Positions 27,864 to 36,927 of a stretch of DNA of 64,000 nucleotides are shown in pieces. The DNA comes from Scandinavium manionii (lineage in GTDB: Bacteria; Pseudomonadota; Gammaproteobacteria; Enterobacterales; Enterobacteriaceae), in the NCBI RefSeq assembly GCF_024764775.1, contig NZ_JALIGC010000031.1:62001-126000 (forward strand), read 5' to 3'. The translations under genes and the position numbers were made by a program. The notes under the pieces are model-generated. The model saw only the letters and a list, made by a program, of their open reading frames with translations. It had not been told where the DNA came from and searched no databases. The first letter of the stretch is position 1; the number at the start of each line of letters is the position of its first letter.

Positions 27864-29057
27864 CTACACCTTACCTTTCCAGGCCCACAGCACGATAATC
27901 GCGACCGCGAACAGCGTACCGAAACCAATCCCAACGCCTACCACCGGAATCCCCACCATCACCGCCAGCGAGTAAAGGCCGAGCATAATCAGCATCGCGC
28001 TGTTTTCGCCGAGGTTTTGCACCGCTATCGCATTCCCCGCGCCCACCGTGTGTTTCCCGCGCTCCTGCAGCAACGCATTCAGCGGCACCACGAAGAAGCC
28101 ACCGCAGATCCCCAGCAGCAACAGCAGAACGTACGCCGGTAGCAGCGCGTGCTGTAGCGCAAAAATCACCACCGCAATACCAATCAAAATGCCCGCAGGC
28201 ATACAGCGCGCCACGGTTTCCAGCGTCACCAGTTTCGCCGCAGCCCCCGCACCGACCACAATCCCGACGGCAACCATCGCATTCAGGTACGTCGGCGTCG
28301 CGTTGTCGGTTATCCCCAGCGCAGCCGGCACCCACAGCACCAACAGGAAACGCAGCGTGACGCCCGCGCCCCAGAACAAGCTGGTGCCCACTAGCGAAAA
28401 ACGGGTTTCAGGGCTGTGCCACAGCGTTTTACAGGCCGAGAAGAAACTGCGGGTCATGGCATTGAAACGCCAGGACTGCCCGCTTCTCGCCGCAGGTAAA
28501 CGAGTGATGAACAGGTTGGCGACAACCGCTCCAGCGTAAACCAGCGCACATACGCCCAGCGCCGCCAGCACGTGCCAGTCGGCCAGCACGCCACCCGCGA
28601 CTGAGCCCAGCAAAATCGCGGCGATAGTCGAAGATTCCATCATCCCGTTAGCTTTAACCAGTTTGTCACCGGTGGTTAGCTCGCCAAGAATGCCATATTT
28701 CGCTGGTGAATAGGCTGCCGCGCCCACGCCCACCAGCGTGTACCCGATAAACGGGTTTACACCCACGCAGATAGACGCCGCGCCGATCAATTTCATACCG
28801 TTGGCGACCATCATCACCCGGCCTTTCGGGAAGCTGTCGGCAAACTGCCCGACAAATGGCGCGAAAAGAATGTAAGCGCCCACAAACACCATTTGCAGAA
28901 CCGGCTGGCTCCAGTCCGGGTAGAATTGCTCCTTCATCAGCGCCAGGGTGGCGAATAGCAGCGCATTATCGCCAAAGGCAGACAGAAACTGGGCGCAGAG
29001 CACCGCCATCATCCCTTTCGAGCGTAGTGAAGTGTTAGTGTGCACTGACTCACTCAT
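27864..29057 (-). CDS. lplT: Lysophospholipid transporter LplT
   Basis: 397 aa from ATG 29057, the E. coli length (MSESVHTNTS); the longer frame to 29210 runs into aas and was rejected. MFS protein with about 12 helices. It flips lysophosphatidylethanolamine from the outer to the inner leaflet of the inner membrane, where Aas re-acylates it. Its start overlaps the aas stop by 8 bp, so the pair is translationally coupled. Confidence 0.96.
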   Translation of the reverse strand: MSESVHTNTSLRSKGMMAVLCAQFLSAFGDNALLFATLALMKEQFYPDWSQPVLQMVFVGAYILFAPFVGQFADSFPKGRVMMVANGMKLIGAASICVGVNPFIGYTLVGVGAAAYSPAKYGILGELTTGDKLVKANGMMESSTIAAILLGSVAGGVLADWHVLAALGVCALVYAGAVVANLFITRLPAARSGQSWRFNAMTRSFFSACKTLWHSPETRFSLVGTSLFWGAGVTLRFLLVLWVPAALGITDNATPTYLNAMVAVGIVVGAGAAAKLVTLETVARCMPAGILIGIAVVIFALQHALLPAYVLLLLLGICGGFFVVPLNALLQERGKHTVGAGNAIAVQNLGENSAMLIMLGLYSLAVMVGIPVVGVGIGFGTLFAVAIIVLWAWKGKV

Positions 29058-31209
29058 TCGGTTTTTCCACCTGATCAACCTGCTCTTTAAGGGCGACAAA
29101 ATCGGGTTTGCCGCTGCCGAGAAGCGGTAACTGTTTAAGACAGCGGATATCACGCGGCACCGCAAGTTCCGGTATTCCGCTGGCCCGTGCCTGCTGCTGC
29201 AGTTTGTCACGCGTCAGTTCTGTGTCGGTAGTAAACAGCACCAGCGCTTCACCTTTGCTCGCATCCTGCTTTATCACCGTGGCGTGAAGCTTGTCTGGCG
29301 ATACCGACAGCGCGAGCTGCTCGACCATTTCCAGCGATACCATTTCTCCGGCGATTTTCGCGAAGCGTTTGGCACGACCCTGAATTTTCACGTAGCCCTG
29401 CTCGTCAAACAGCACGATATCGCCGGTGTCGTACCAGCCATTTTCCAGCTCGCCAAGATGATTTTCCGCCGTCGGCTGTTCCAGTACACCGGGGTTTTCC
29501 ACTCGCAGATAGCCGTTCATGATGTTCGGACCTTTCAACTGCAAACGCCCGCCTTCTTCAATGCCCGGCACCGCCAGCAGTCGCGCATCCATGCCCGGTA
29601 GAATGCGGCCAACCGTGCCCGGTTTTGCCGCCATTGGCACGTTGATCGACACCACCGGTGCGCACTCGGTTACGCCGTAGCCTTCCAGAATGCGCAGGCC
29701 AAATTTGTCCTGCCAGATTTGCTTCGTGCTGTCCTGGAGCTTTTCGGCACCGGCGACCACGTAACGCACTTTATGGAAATCATACGGATTGGCAAAACGC
29801 GCGTAGTGGCCAAGGAACGTGGACGTTCCGAATAGCACCGTACAGTTACGATCGTAGACCAGCTCCGGCACAATGCGATAATGCAGCGGGCTTGGATACA
29901 AGAACACCTCCGCCCCTGTCAGCAGTGGCGTAAACAGCCCCACGGTCAGGCCGAAAGAGTGGAACAGTGGTAGCGCCGACATAAAGCGGTCGCGGGCGGT
30001 GAAGTCGGCGATAGTTTTAATCTGCTCGACGTTGGCCAGAATGCTTTTATGGCTGTGCACCACGCCCTTCGGATGACCTTCTGAACCCGAAGTAAAGAGC
30101 ACCATCGCCGCGTCTTCCGGTTGCTGTTTTACCTGCGCAAGATGCGGGGCCAGCAGATGGCCGAAGATCCACAGCTTGTCAGTCAGCGTCACGTCGCCTT
30201 TTAAATCTTCCAGAAACACCCAGCGCACCTGGGTCAGTTGCTCCGGCAGATGCCACAGTTTCCCTTTATCGAGGAACTGTCGGGAGGTAAATATGGTTTT
30301 GATTTCTGCCGCGGTAATCGCGCTGGAAAGCCCTTTGATGCCAGCGGTGTAGTTCATCATTGCCGGGATACGCCCGCGGGCAATGGCCCCGAAAATCACC
30401 GCCGCGCTGATCCCGGCATTCGGTAACATCAGCCCAATTTTCTCGCCCTTGGCGCTGTATTTTTCCAGAATACGCGCCACGAACAGCGTTTTGGTCAGCA
30501 GCTTGCGGTAGTTATCCGGCTGGAAATTGATGTCTTCTATGCACGGTTTTCTGTCGCCATAGCGATGCTGGGCAGTCAGCAGCGCTTCATAGAGCGTTTC
30601 ACGCGGACGCACCGCCATGCGGGCTTCCATCATGATTTGATGCAGCATTTCCCCGGCGATTTTACGACGATCGCGCGCACGCGGCGCTTCCGGCATCGGC
30701 AGTGACGTCGGGGGCAAAATATGCAGATGGATTTGCGGGAAGAAGCGGCGTTTCACCAGACCTTTCAGTCGGCTGGCAAACGTCAGTTCCGCACCTTCAA
30801 TACGAATCGGGACCACTACCGCCTGCGACTTTGCCGCCACAAAGCCCGCGCCATCGTAGATTTTCATCAACGAGCCGGTGATGGAAATGCGCCCTTCCGG
30901 GAAAATCACCACCGGGCGCCCTTGCTCAACCAGACGCACCAGATGCTTGATAGACATCGGTTTGGTCGGGTCCAACGGCACAAAATCAATCAGCGGTGCC
31001 AGCCAGCGCATAAACCACTTCTGGCTGATAGAGGTATAGACCGCAAATACCGGACGCACGGGTAAAAACAGCGCCAGTAAAATGCCGTCAATAAAAGAGA
31101 CATGGTTCGGCGTGATAAGCACCTTCGGCTGACGCAAAGCAGCCGCATTTCCTGTGACTTTAACCCGAAACATCACTCTGAAAAGAAATCGAAAAAAGCC
31201 CAACAGCAT
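29050..31209 (-). CDS. aas: Bifunctional 2-acyl-GPE acyltransferase / acyl-ACP synthetase Aas
   Basis: 719 aa from ATG 31209, equal to E. coli; TGGAG precedes it, and the longer frame to 31326 crosses the omrA terminator. N-terminal acyltransferase domain (~1-190) with NHVSFIDG (HX4D) and FPEGRIS. C-terminal AMP-binding ligase domain (~230-719): LFTSGSEGHPKGVVHSH, GYGVTECAPV and the YDTGD motif. Re-acylates lysophosphatidylethanolamine formed by lipoprotein maturation, using acyl-ACP made by its second domain. Confidence 0.96.
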   Translation of the reverse strand: MLLGFFRFLFRVMFRVKVTGNAAALRQPKVLITPNHVSFIDGILLALFLPVRPVFAVYTSISQKWFMRWLAPLIDFVPLDPTKPMSIKHLVRLVEQGRPVVIFPEGRISITGSLMKIYDGAGFVAAKSQAVVVPIRIEGAELTFASRLKGLVKRRFFPQIHLHILPPTSLPMPEAPRARDRRKIAGEMLHQIMMEARMAVRPRETLYEALLTAQHRYGDRKPCIEDINFQPDNYRKLLTKTLFVARILEKYSAKGEKIGLMLPNAGISAAVIFGAIARGRIPAMMNYTAGIKGLSSAITAAEIKTIFTSRQFLDKGKLWHLPEQLTQVRWVFLEDLKGDVTLTDKLWIFGHLLAPHLAQVKQQPEDAAMVLFTSGSEGHPKGVVHSHKSILANVEQIKTIADFTARDRFMSALPLFHSFGLTVGLFTPLLTGAEVFLYPSPLHYRIVPELVYDRNCTVLFGTSTFLGHYARFANPYDFHKVRYVVAGAEKLQDSTKQIWQDKFGLRILEGYGVTECAPVVSINVPMAAKPGTVGRILPGMDARLLAVPGIEEGGRLQLKGPNIMNGYLRVENPGVLEQPTAENHLGELENGWYDTGDIVLFDEQGYVKIQGRAKRFAKIAGEMVSLEMVEQLALSVSPDKLHATVIKQDASKGEALVLFTTDTELTRDKLQQQARASGIPELAVPRDIRCLKQLPLLGSGKPDFVALKEQVDQVEKPNE

Positions 31210-31291
31210 ATCAACTCCATTTTGCAAAAAATCACTTTTTGCAGGGTACATGAGATGCGACAGGAAAGCAGGAGGGGGCTGAATTTTGGGT

Positions 31292-31380
31292 AAAAAAAAC
31301 CTGCGCATCTGCGCAGGTCGGTGCAAGTAGAGAAGTACGAAAATCGTACTAAAAAATTCTCACCAATCAATACCTCTGGG
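31292..31380 (-). ncRNA. omrA: Small RNA OmrA
   Basis: An 89-nt minus-strand RNA gene between aas and galR, where E. coli has omrA. The 5' end CCCAGAGGTATTGATTGGTG is the conserved seed that pairs with outer-membrane protein mRNAs (OmpT, CirA, OmpR in E. coli). The 3' end is the stem CCTGCGCA/TGCGCAGG followed by eight T. The middle section (hairpin AGTACGA/TCGTACT) differs from omrB. OmpR-dependent expression under high osmolarity is known for the family. Its terminator is directly upstream of aas. Confidence 0.93.
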
Positions 31381-31497
31381 ACTTTGATTGTGGCTTTTGC
31401 GCGCAAAGCTCGCCACCGGGAAAACGCAAAGGAATGAGCCGAAGTGCAACGATGTGTTACGAACATCGGTTACTGTTACAGATATGAAATTTAGGGC

Positions 31498-31581
31498 AAA
31501 AAAAACCTGCGCATCTGCGCAGGTTGGTGTAATCAAGTGGCCTTCCCCTAAGGGTCGACTTCACCTATCAATACCTCTGGG
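31498..31581 (-). ncRNA. omrB: Small RNA OmrB
   Basis: An 84-nt tandem paralog of omrA, 117 bp away. It shares the 5' seed (CCCAGAGGTATTGATAGGTG) and the CCTGCGCA/TGCGCAGG terminator with eight T, but carries a different centre (CCCTTAGGGGAAGG). The shared ends and diverged middle are the known arrangement of the Omr pair. The remaining bases of the aas-galR gap (31582-31831) would hold the OmpR-dependent omrB promoter and the divergent galR promoter. Confidence 0.92.
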
Positions 31582-31831
31582 ATAATCAGAGTATCAATCA
31601 GATTGATGAATCCTCCAGCGATCAATCGCAACAGCTAATCGCAAAGTGTAACTAAAGGTTTGGATTCATCTTTTCCATTTTCAATTGCCAGTGACGTGCT
31701 GTGTAACTTTTCACGCCATACGCCCTTTCGCATCACATTTGCAGCAGACGGCCCGCGCTTAACCTTGAACAACACTGGATTTTCCGTAACACTGAACAGG
31801 TGTAACCGTTTTCCCTCTTAAAAGGCATGTT

Positions 31832-32848
31832 ATGGCGACAATAAAGGATGTGGCCCGGATGGCAGGTGTTTCTGTTGCCACCGTTTCCCGGGTTATCAAT
31901 AACTCTCCCAAAGCCAGCGATGCCTCGCGTCAGGCAGTATTTTCCGCCATGGAAACGCTCAGCTATCATCCAAACGCCAACGCACGCGCGCTGGCGCAGC
32001 AGTCGACGGAAACCGTCGGTCTGGTGGTAGGCGATGTGTCCGATCCCTTCTTTGGTGCGATGGTAAAAGCCGTTGAACAGGTGGCGTATCACACCGGTAA
32101 CTTCCTGTTAATTGGCAATGGCTACCATAACGAGAAAAAAGAGCGCCAGGCCATAGAGCAATTGATTCGCCATCGCTGCGCGGCGCTGGTTGTACATGCC
32201 AAAGTACTGCCCGATGAAGAACTGATTGGACTGATGAAACAGATCCCTGGCATGGTATTGATCAACCGGATCGTGCCCGGTTTCGAAAAGCGCTGCGTGG
32301 CGCTCGACGATCGTTACGGCGCCTGGCTCGCCACCCGTCATTTGATCCAACAAGGTCATACGCGAATTGGCTATCTCTGTTCTAACCACGCTATTTCCGA
32401 CGCCGAAGACCGTTTGCAGGGCTATTACGATGCGCTGAAAGAGAGCGGTTTACCGTGCAATGAGCGGCTGGTGACGTTCGGCGAGCCGGATGAAAGCGGC
32501 GGCGAACAAGCGATGACCGAACTACTGGGCCGCGGCAAAAACTTTACTGCTGTCGCCTGCTATAACGACTCGATGGCCGCGGGAGCGATGGGCGTGCTGA
32601 ATGACAACGGCATTGATGTTCCGGGGGAAATTTCGCTGATTGGATTCGATGACGTGCTGATTTCACGCTATGTGCGGCCGCGCCTGACCACCGTACGCTA
32701 TCCGATCGTCACCATGGCGACTCAGGCCGCAGAACTGGCGCTGGCGCTGGCTGATAAACGCCCCCTGCCGGAAATCACCCACCTGTTCAGCCCGACGCTG
32801 GTGCGCCGTCATTCAGTGATTTCACCAGTGGAAACTCAAAGCTCGTAG
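31832..32848 (+). CDS. galR: Galactose operon repressor GalR
   Basis: 338 aa (E. coli 343). LacI-family repressor: N-terminal helix-turn-helix IKDVARMAGVSVATVSRVIN (4-23), hinge NANARALAQQ, and a periplasmic-binding-like sugar domain with AVACYNDSMAAG and LIGFDDV. Binds D-galactose and represses galETKM, galP and mglBAC. The C-terminus is a few residues shorter than in E. coli and overlaps the convergent GNAT gene by 13 bp, marking the edge of an inserted block. Confidence 0.95.
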   Translation: MATIKDVARMAGVSVATVSRVINNSPKASDASRQAVFSAMETLSYHPNANARALAQQSTETVGLVVGDVSDPFFGAMVKAVEQVAYHTGNFLLIGNGYHNEKKERQAIEQLIRHRCAALVVHAKVLPDEELIGLMKQIPGMVLINRIVPGFEKRCVALDDRYGAWLATRHLIQQGHTRIGYLCSNHAISDAEDRLQGYYDALKESGLPCNERLVTFGEPDESGGEQAMTELLGRGKNFTAVACYNDSMAAGAMGVLNDNGIDVPGEISLIGFDDVLISRYVRPRLTTVRYPIVTMATQAAELALALADKRPLPEITHLFSPTLVRRHSVISPVETQSS

Positions 32849-33288
32849 CGATACAGATGCACGGTGGTGGCCGGATACTCAATGCCATCACCGATGTACT
32901 GCCAGCCAAAACGCTCGTAGAAATCACGACACGCCGAATAGAGATGCAGCTGCGAATAGCCTTTGCCACGCGCGTAATCAATCACATGCGACTGCAACCT
33001 GCCCGCAATGCCCTGCCCTCGCACCGATTCATCGACGTACAGCGCCGCCATCCATGGGAAAAGATCCTGACGGCTGATCAGGTCGCAGCGCCATAAACCC
33101 ACCGTCGCCAACAGCGTGTCGCCGTCGGTCAGCACAAAGGTGAGCGGCAGCGCATCGGGCGTCTGACTGTGCTCAATGATACTGGCGAAAAACTCGCGCG
33201 GCATTGCCACGCCACCAAACGCCTGCCAGAGCCAGTCGATGACCTGGCGGCTGTGCTGCGGTACGTCATGCAGCGGCTGGACTTTCAC
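32836..33288 (-). CDS. GNAT family N-acetyltransferase
   Basis: 150 aa. Motif A of GNAT acetyl-CoA binding reads AALYVDESVRGQGIAGRLQSHVI (~86-108), with the Arg/Gln-x-x-Gly-x-Gly loop, then YSACRDFYERFGWQYIG. The start overlaps the GntR stop by 4 bp, so it is the last gene of the minus-strand beta-glucoside operon. Substrate unknown; a role in that operon, such as acetylating an amino group on a sugar or self-protection, is only a guess. Confidence 0.8.
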   Translation of the reverse strand: MKVQPLHDVPQHSRQVIDWLWQAFGGVAMPREFFASIIEHSQTPDALPLTFVLTDGDTLLATVGLWRCDLISRQDLFPWMAALYVDESVRGQGIAGRLQSHVIDYARGKGYSQLHLYSACRDFYERFGWQYIGDGIEYPATTVHLYRYEL

Positions 33289-34058
33289 ATCAATTTCCCC
33301 TGAAAAATGGGTACAGATTCAAACAGATAGCCGTCGAAATCGGGCGCATCCTCGTCAGAGAGTTCCAACAGGCTGTTTTTCACATTCTCGAGGTGCTGCC
33401 ACGTTGCCTGCCAGGCACCCATTACGTCGCGACGGCGCAGCGCCGCCAGAATGGTTTGCCTGTCGCCGAGCCATTTCAGGCGGTAGGCGCGGCTGGCAAT
33501 ATGCACGTTGAACTGTTGCCACAGCGGGCTGCTGTCCATTTGCAGCCAGATTTTCTCAACGGTGGTCAGCAGCATCTGGTTTTGCGTCGCGCCAGCCAGC
33601 ACCAGGTGGAACATTTTACTGTTGTCCTGGGTGGTGTCGTTAGCCGCAATCGCGCGCTGTTCCTGCTCGATAATCCGCTTGAGATTGTCGATGTCAGCCC
33701 GGGTGGCCATTTTCGCGGCGAAAGCCGCAATGTTGCTTTCAAGTAGCTGACGCGCCTGCAAAATCTCAAACGGCCCGACGTCGCTGTTCAGCATCTGCTC
33801 TTCTTCGCTGTCGTTTTCCTGCGGAATACGCATTACGTACACGCCCGACCCCTGGCGAATATCAACGGTTCCCTGCAACTCCAGCATCAGCAGCGCTTCA
33901 CGCACGATAGTCCGGCTGACGCCATACTTTTCCGCAATGTTACGCTCGGGCGGCAGCCGGGAACCCACCGGGTACAGGCCCTGCATAATCTGGGCACGTA
34001 AGTCTTCACCAATTTCCTGGTAAGGTTTTTTTTCCGGCGGAACAGCGGCCTTTTCCAC
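33285..34058 (-). CDS. GntR/FCD family transcriptional regulator, ExuR/UxuR-like
   Basis: I start it at GTG 34058 (257 codons, matching ExuR/UxuR at about 257 aa) with AGGTGA upstream; an ATG at 34142 would add 28 residues with no family match. N-terminal winged helix: YQEIGEDLRAQI...LPPERNIAEKYGVSRTIVREALLMLELQG. FCD ligand domain from ~90: GPFEILQARQLLESNIAAFAA and WQHLENVKNSLLEL, both nearly as in ExuR and UxuR, ending with the DGYLFES tail. Third gene of the operon. Operator-like boxes at 36984-37092 resemble the ExuR/UxuR motif TTGGTATACCAA, suggesting autoregulation; the true effector is unknown. Confidence 0.82.
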   Translation of the reverse strand: MEKAAVPPEKKPYQEIGEDLRAQIMQGLYPVGSRLPPERNIAEKYGVSRTIVREALLMLELQGTVDIRQGSGVYVMRIPQENDSEEEQMLNSDVGPFEILQARQLLESNIAAFAAKMATRADIDNLKRIIEQEQRAIAANDTTQDNSKMFHLVLAGATQNQMLLTTVEKIWLQMDSSPLWQQFNVHIASRAYRLKWLGDRQTILAALRRRDVMGAWQATWQHLENVKNSLLELSDEDAPDFDGYLFESVPIFQGKLM

Positions 34059-34160
34059 AATATCACCTGTGTCTGCTTGCGGGTGGATGCACAGACCGCC
34101 GCTCCTGACGGTCTGACCGGCGGCTATAGTAGCAAAATTCATGCAACTGCAGGAGCGCCG

Positions 34161-35588
34161 CTATTTCAGTTCATCGTCGATATTTAGCGTGAGCGATCGG
34201 GAATCACGCAGCTTGCGGAACCAGCTCGCTGATTTTTTCGCACGCCGCGCCCGGTTGTTGGCGAGGTCAATTTCAATCAGCCCATAGCGATTTTTGAAGG
34301 CATTCATTGGTGAAACGTTGTCGGTAAACGCCCACAGCATGTAGCCGTGACAGTTGGCACCGTCCTGTTTTGCCCGCAGCGTCTGCCAGAGGTGTTCGCT
34401 AATGAAATTGATGCGGTAGTCGTCTTCAATCACGCCATCGCTGTTGCGGAACTGGCCTTCGTTTTCAATACCCATCCCGCTTTCCGCCACGAACCACGGA
34501 ATATTGCGGTACTCATCTTTGATACGCATCGCCATGTCGTACACGATTTGCGGGTAGATTTCCCAGCCGCGCGATTTGTTCATCCGCCGCCCCGGCAGTT
34601 CAAACGGCTCATAGTAATACGCCGGATGGAATGGGGTTTCCGGATGCCACGCGCGCGACGGTGCTTTGACACGATGTGGGTAATAGAGGTTGATCCCCAG
34701 CTCGTCGACGGTGTTAGCGCGGATAATCTCCAGCTCTTCCTCAGTGTGATCCCACGCCACATGGTGCTGCTCCAGCAGCGTGAGCAGTTCAGGCGGATAC
34801 TCGCCTTTCACCATCGGGTCAAGAAACACCCGGTTGTAGAACAAGTCATAGCGCTCAGCGGCACGCACATCGTGCATCGCTCGCGAACGCGGGTACGTCA
34901 CTTCCGGATTCAGGATACAGCCTACGCTGCCGCGATAGCCTTTCTCACGGAACAGTTTCACCACCCGCGCCGTCGCCAACACTTTGTGGTGATTCCACTG
35001 CATCCAGGTGCCGGTATTTTGCTCGTACGGCCAACGCAGCGCGTCGAGATAGACCCGCGTTTGCACCACAATCGGTTCGTTGAAGGTAAACCAGCGCGTC
35101 ACTTTATGATGATAGCGTTCGAAGACTTTTTCGACGTAGCCCACAAAAAGGTCGACCACTTTTTTCGACGCCCATCCGCCATACGTTTCCAGCAAATAGC
35201 CCGGCAGCTCATAGTGCTCGAGGCAAATCATCGGCGTGATGCCGTTGGCGTTCAGCTCCTCAAACAGCGCATCGTAATAAGAGGCATACTCTTCATCAAC
35301 GGTGACATTTTCATAATCGATGAGGAAGCGCGACCAGTTAATCGAGGTGCGATAGTGGGTCAGCCCAGCCTGTTTCATCAGCGCCACATCTTCACGAAAA
35401 CGGTTGATGAAATCGGTGGCGACCGCCGGGCCGTAGCCGTCGTGCCAGACATGCCTGTCGTTTTTGTACCAAAGGTCTGGCCAGGAATCCTGGCCCTCTT
35501 TTTTGCCGCTCCAGCCTTCCGTTTGCCATGCGGAAGCCGCAGCGCCGAGAATGAAATCCTGTGGGATAGTAACTGTTTTCTGGCTCAT
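34161..35588 (-). CDS. Glycoside hydrolase family 1 (probable 6-phospho-beta-glucosidase)
   Basis: 475 aa from ATG 35588, with GAGGA 5 bp upstream. A (beta/alpha)8 GH1 enzyme: acid/base Glu171 in TFNEP, nucleophile Glu369 in FVAESGMG. The usual ENG at the nucleophile is ESG here. The C-terminal loop NVSPMNAFKNRYG (S425, K432, Y435) lacks the Glu/Trp pair of non-phospho enzymes and resembles the Ser-Lys-Tyr set that binds a 6-phosphate, but with one extra residue. Together with the PTS permease 7 bp upstream this suggests hydrolysis of an imported phosphorylated beta-glucoside. Confidence 0.82.
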   Translation of the reverse strand: MSQKTVTIPQDFILGAAASAWQTEGWSGKKEGQDSWPDLWYKNDRHVWHDGYGPAVATDFINRFREDVALMKQAGLTHYRTSINWSRFLIDYENVTVDEEYASYYDALFEELNANGITPMICLEHYELPGYLLETYGGWASKKVVDLFVGYVEKVFERYHHKVTRWFTFNEPIVVQTRVYLDALRWPYEQNTGTWMQWNHHKVLATARVVKLFREKGYRGSVGCILNPEVTYPRSRAMHDVRAAERYDLFYNRVFLDPMVKGEYPPELLTLLEQHHVAWDHTEEELEIIRANTVDELGINLYYPHRVKAPSRAWHPETPFHPAYYYEPFELPGRRMNKSRGWEIYPQIVYDMAMRIKDEYRNIPWFVAESGMGIENEGQFRNSDGVIEDDYRINFISEHLWQTLRAKQDGANCHGYMLWAFTDNVSPMNAFKNRYGLIEIDLANNRARRAKKSASWFRKLRDSRSLTLNIDDELK

Positions 35589-35595
35589 GGCGTCC

Positions 35596-36927
35596 TCATG
35601 CGTTCTCGGTGGCCTGTTGCGCCTGTAACTGCGCCTGTTCGGCACGGCGGGAGGCGATTTTCACGAACGGCAGATAAATAATGATCGAGGTGACAATACA
35701 AATCAGCTGGGTAATGACCGCGCCCATGGAACCGGCGGTGGACAGCCAGGCGTTGATCAACGGCGGCGTGGTCCATGGCACCATCACGACGGCTTTGCCG
35801 GCGAACCCCGCGGCGGTAGCGAAATAGCCAATGGAGCCGGTCACCAGCGGAGTGATAATGAACGGGATCGCCAGGATCGGGTTGAGCATAATCGGCATGC
35901 CGAAAATTACCGGTTCGTTAATGTTGAACAGGCCGGGGCCCATCGACAGCTTGGCGATTTCCTTCATCTCTTTGCGTTTGCTGGCAATCATCACCGCAAT
36001 TAGCAGGCCAATGGTCAGGCCGGACCCGCCGATGCTCATGTACACATCCCAGAACGGCATGGTGATGATGTTTGGCACCTCTTTGCCCTGCTCGAACGCA
36101 CTCATGTTGACGGTGATCGCCCCTAACAAAAGCGGCTCGCGGATAGGCTTAATCATCTGATTGCCGTGAATGCCGATCACCCAAAACAGCTGGGCGACAA
36201 ACATCAGCAGCAGAATACCTGGCAGGCTTTGCATCACGCGTTCCAGCGGCTGCTGCACCACCTGATACACCGCATCATAAAGATACATACCGGTCAGTTG
36301 ATGGAAAACGAAACCAAAGGTGGCAATCACGGTGGTGGTGATGATCGCCGGGATCAGCGCTGAAAACGACGCCGAAACGTTCGGCGGCACGGTATCCGGC
36401 ATTTTGATCTTCAGGCCCGGGCGTTTTTCCAGCCAGCAGTAGATTTCTACCGACAGAATCGCGATGAACATGCCGAGGAACAGGCTGCGGGTGTCAGAGA
36501 ACTGACGCAGCAGAACGTCTTTCACTTGATGCATTTGCCCGTCGACCATCATTTCTACGGTGGTCGGCGTCACACAAATAAAGCAAATCACCGCCAGCAG
36601 GCCGGGGAACAACGTTTTGATACCGTTGATACGGCCCAGTTCGATGCCGATTAAAAACACCGCGCCGATGTTGAGAAAATTAAGCGTGGCGTAGTTTATA
36701 GCCCCCGTTATCGGCTTGAGTGCCGCCAGGAATGACAGGGACTGGAAGCTGGCGAGACCGTTTTTCGGGTCCAGCACCATATTGGAAATCAGTACTGAAA
36801 AGGCGCCGACGATGATCACCGGCATGAGGGTTATAAAGGAAGATTTAATCGCCATGATATAGCGGTAGCTATTGAATTTTGTGGCGAAACTTCCCAGAGA
36901 ATCGATGAGCTTTTCCTGAAATGCCAT
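35596..36927 (-). CDS. PTS EIIC component, cellobiose/lactose family (ChbC-like)
   Basis: 443 aa with about ten hydrophobic segments; membrane channel of a PTS for beta-glucosides. Family landmarks: NMVLDPKNG, FWVIGIHGNQMIKPI (~230) and the conserved FNINEPVIFGMPIMLNP (~310-330), the sugar-site region of EIIC-Lac/Cel. First gene of the operon EIIC-GH1-GntR-GNAT. No EIIA or EIIB gene is nearby, so it would need partners encoded elsewhere, for example ChbA/ChbB-type proteins. Confidence 0.88.
   Translation of the reverse strand: MAFQEKLIDSLGSFATKFNSYRYIMAIKSSFITLMPVIIVGAFSVLISNMVLDPKNGLASFQSLSFLAALKPITGAINYATLNFLNIGAVFLIGIELGRINGIKTLFPGLLAVICFICVTPTTVEMMVDGQMHQVKDVLLRQFSDTRSLFLGMFIAILSVEIYCWLEKRPGLKIKMPDTVPPNVSASFSALIPAIITTTVIATFGFVFHQLTGMYLYDAVYQVVQQPLERVMQSLPGILLLMFVAQLFWVIGIHGNQMIKPIREPLLLGAITVNMSAFEQGKEVPNIITMPFWDVYMSIGGSGLTIGLLIAVMIASKRKEMKEIAKLSMGPGLFNINEPVIFGMPIMLNPILAIPFIITPLVTGSIGYFATAAGFAGKAVVMVPWTTPPLINAWLSTAGSMGAVITQLICIVTSIIIYLPFVKIASRRAEQAQLQAQQATENA

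Noticed and set aside
31173..31466. 97-residue minus-strand frame across omrA
   Set aside because: It crosses the omrA gene and its terminator and reads into the aas leader; the sRNA explains the conservation.
34347..35681. 444-residue plus-strand open frame opposite the GH1 gene
   Set aside because: It mirrors the GH1 codons, is rich in His/Arg/Val as expected from an antisense frame, and has no family motif or ribosome site.
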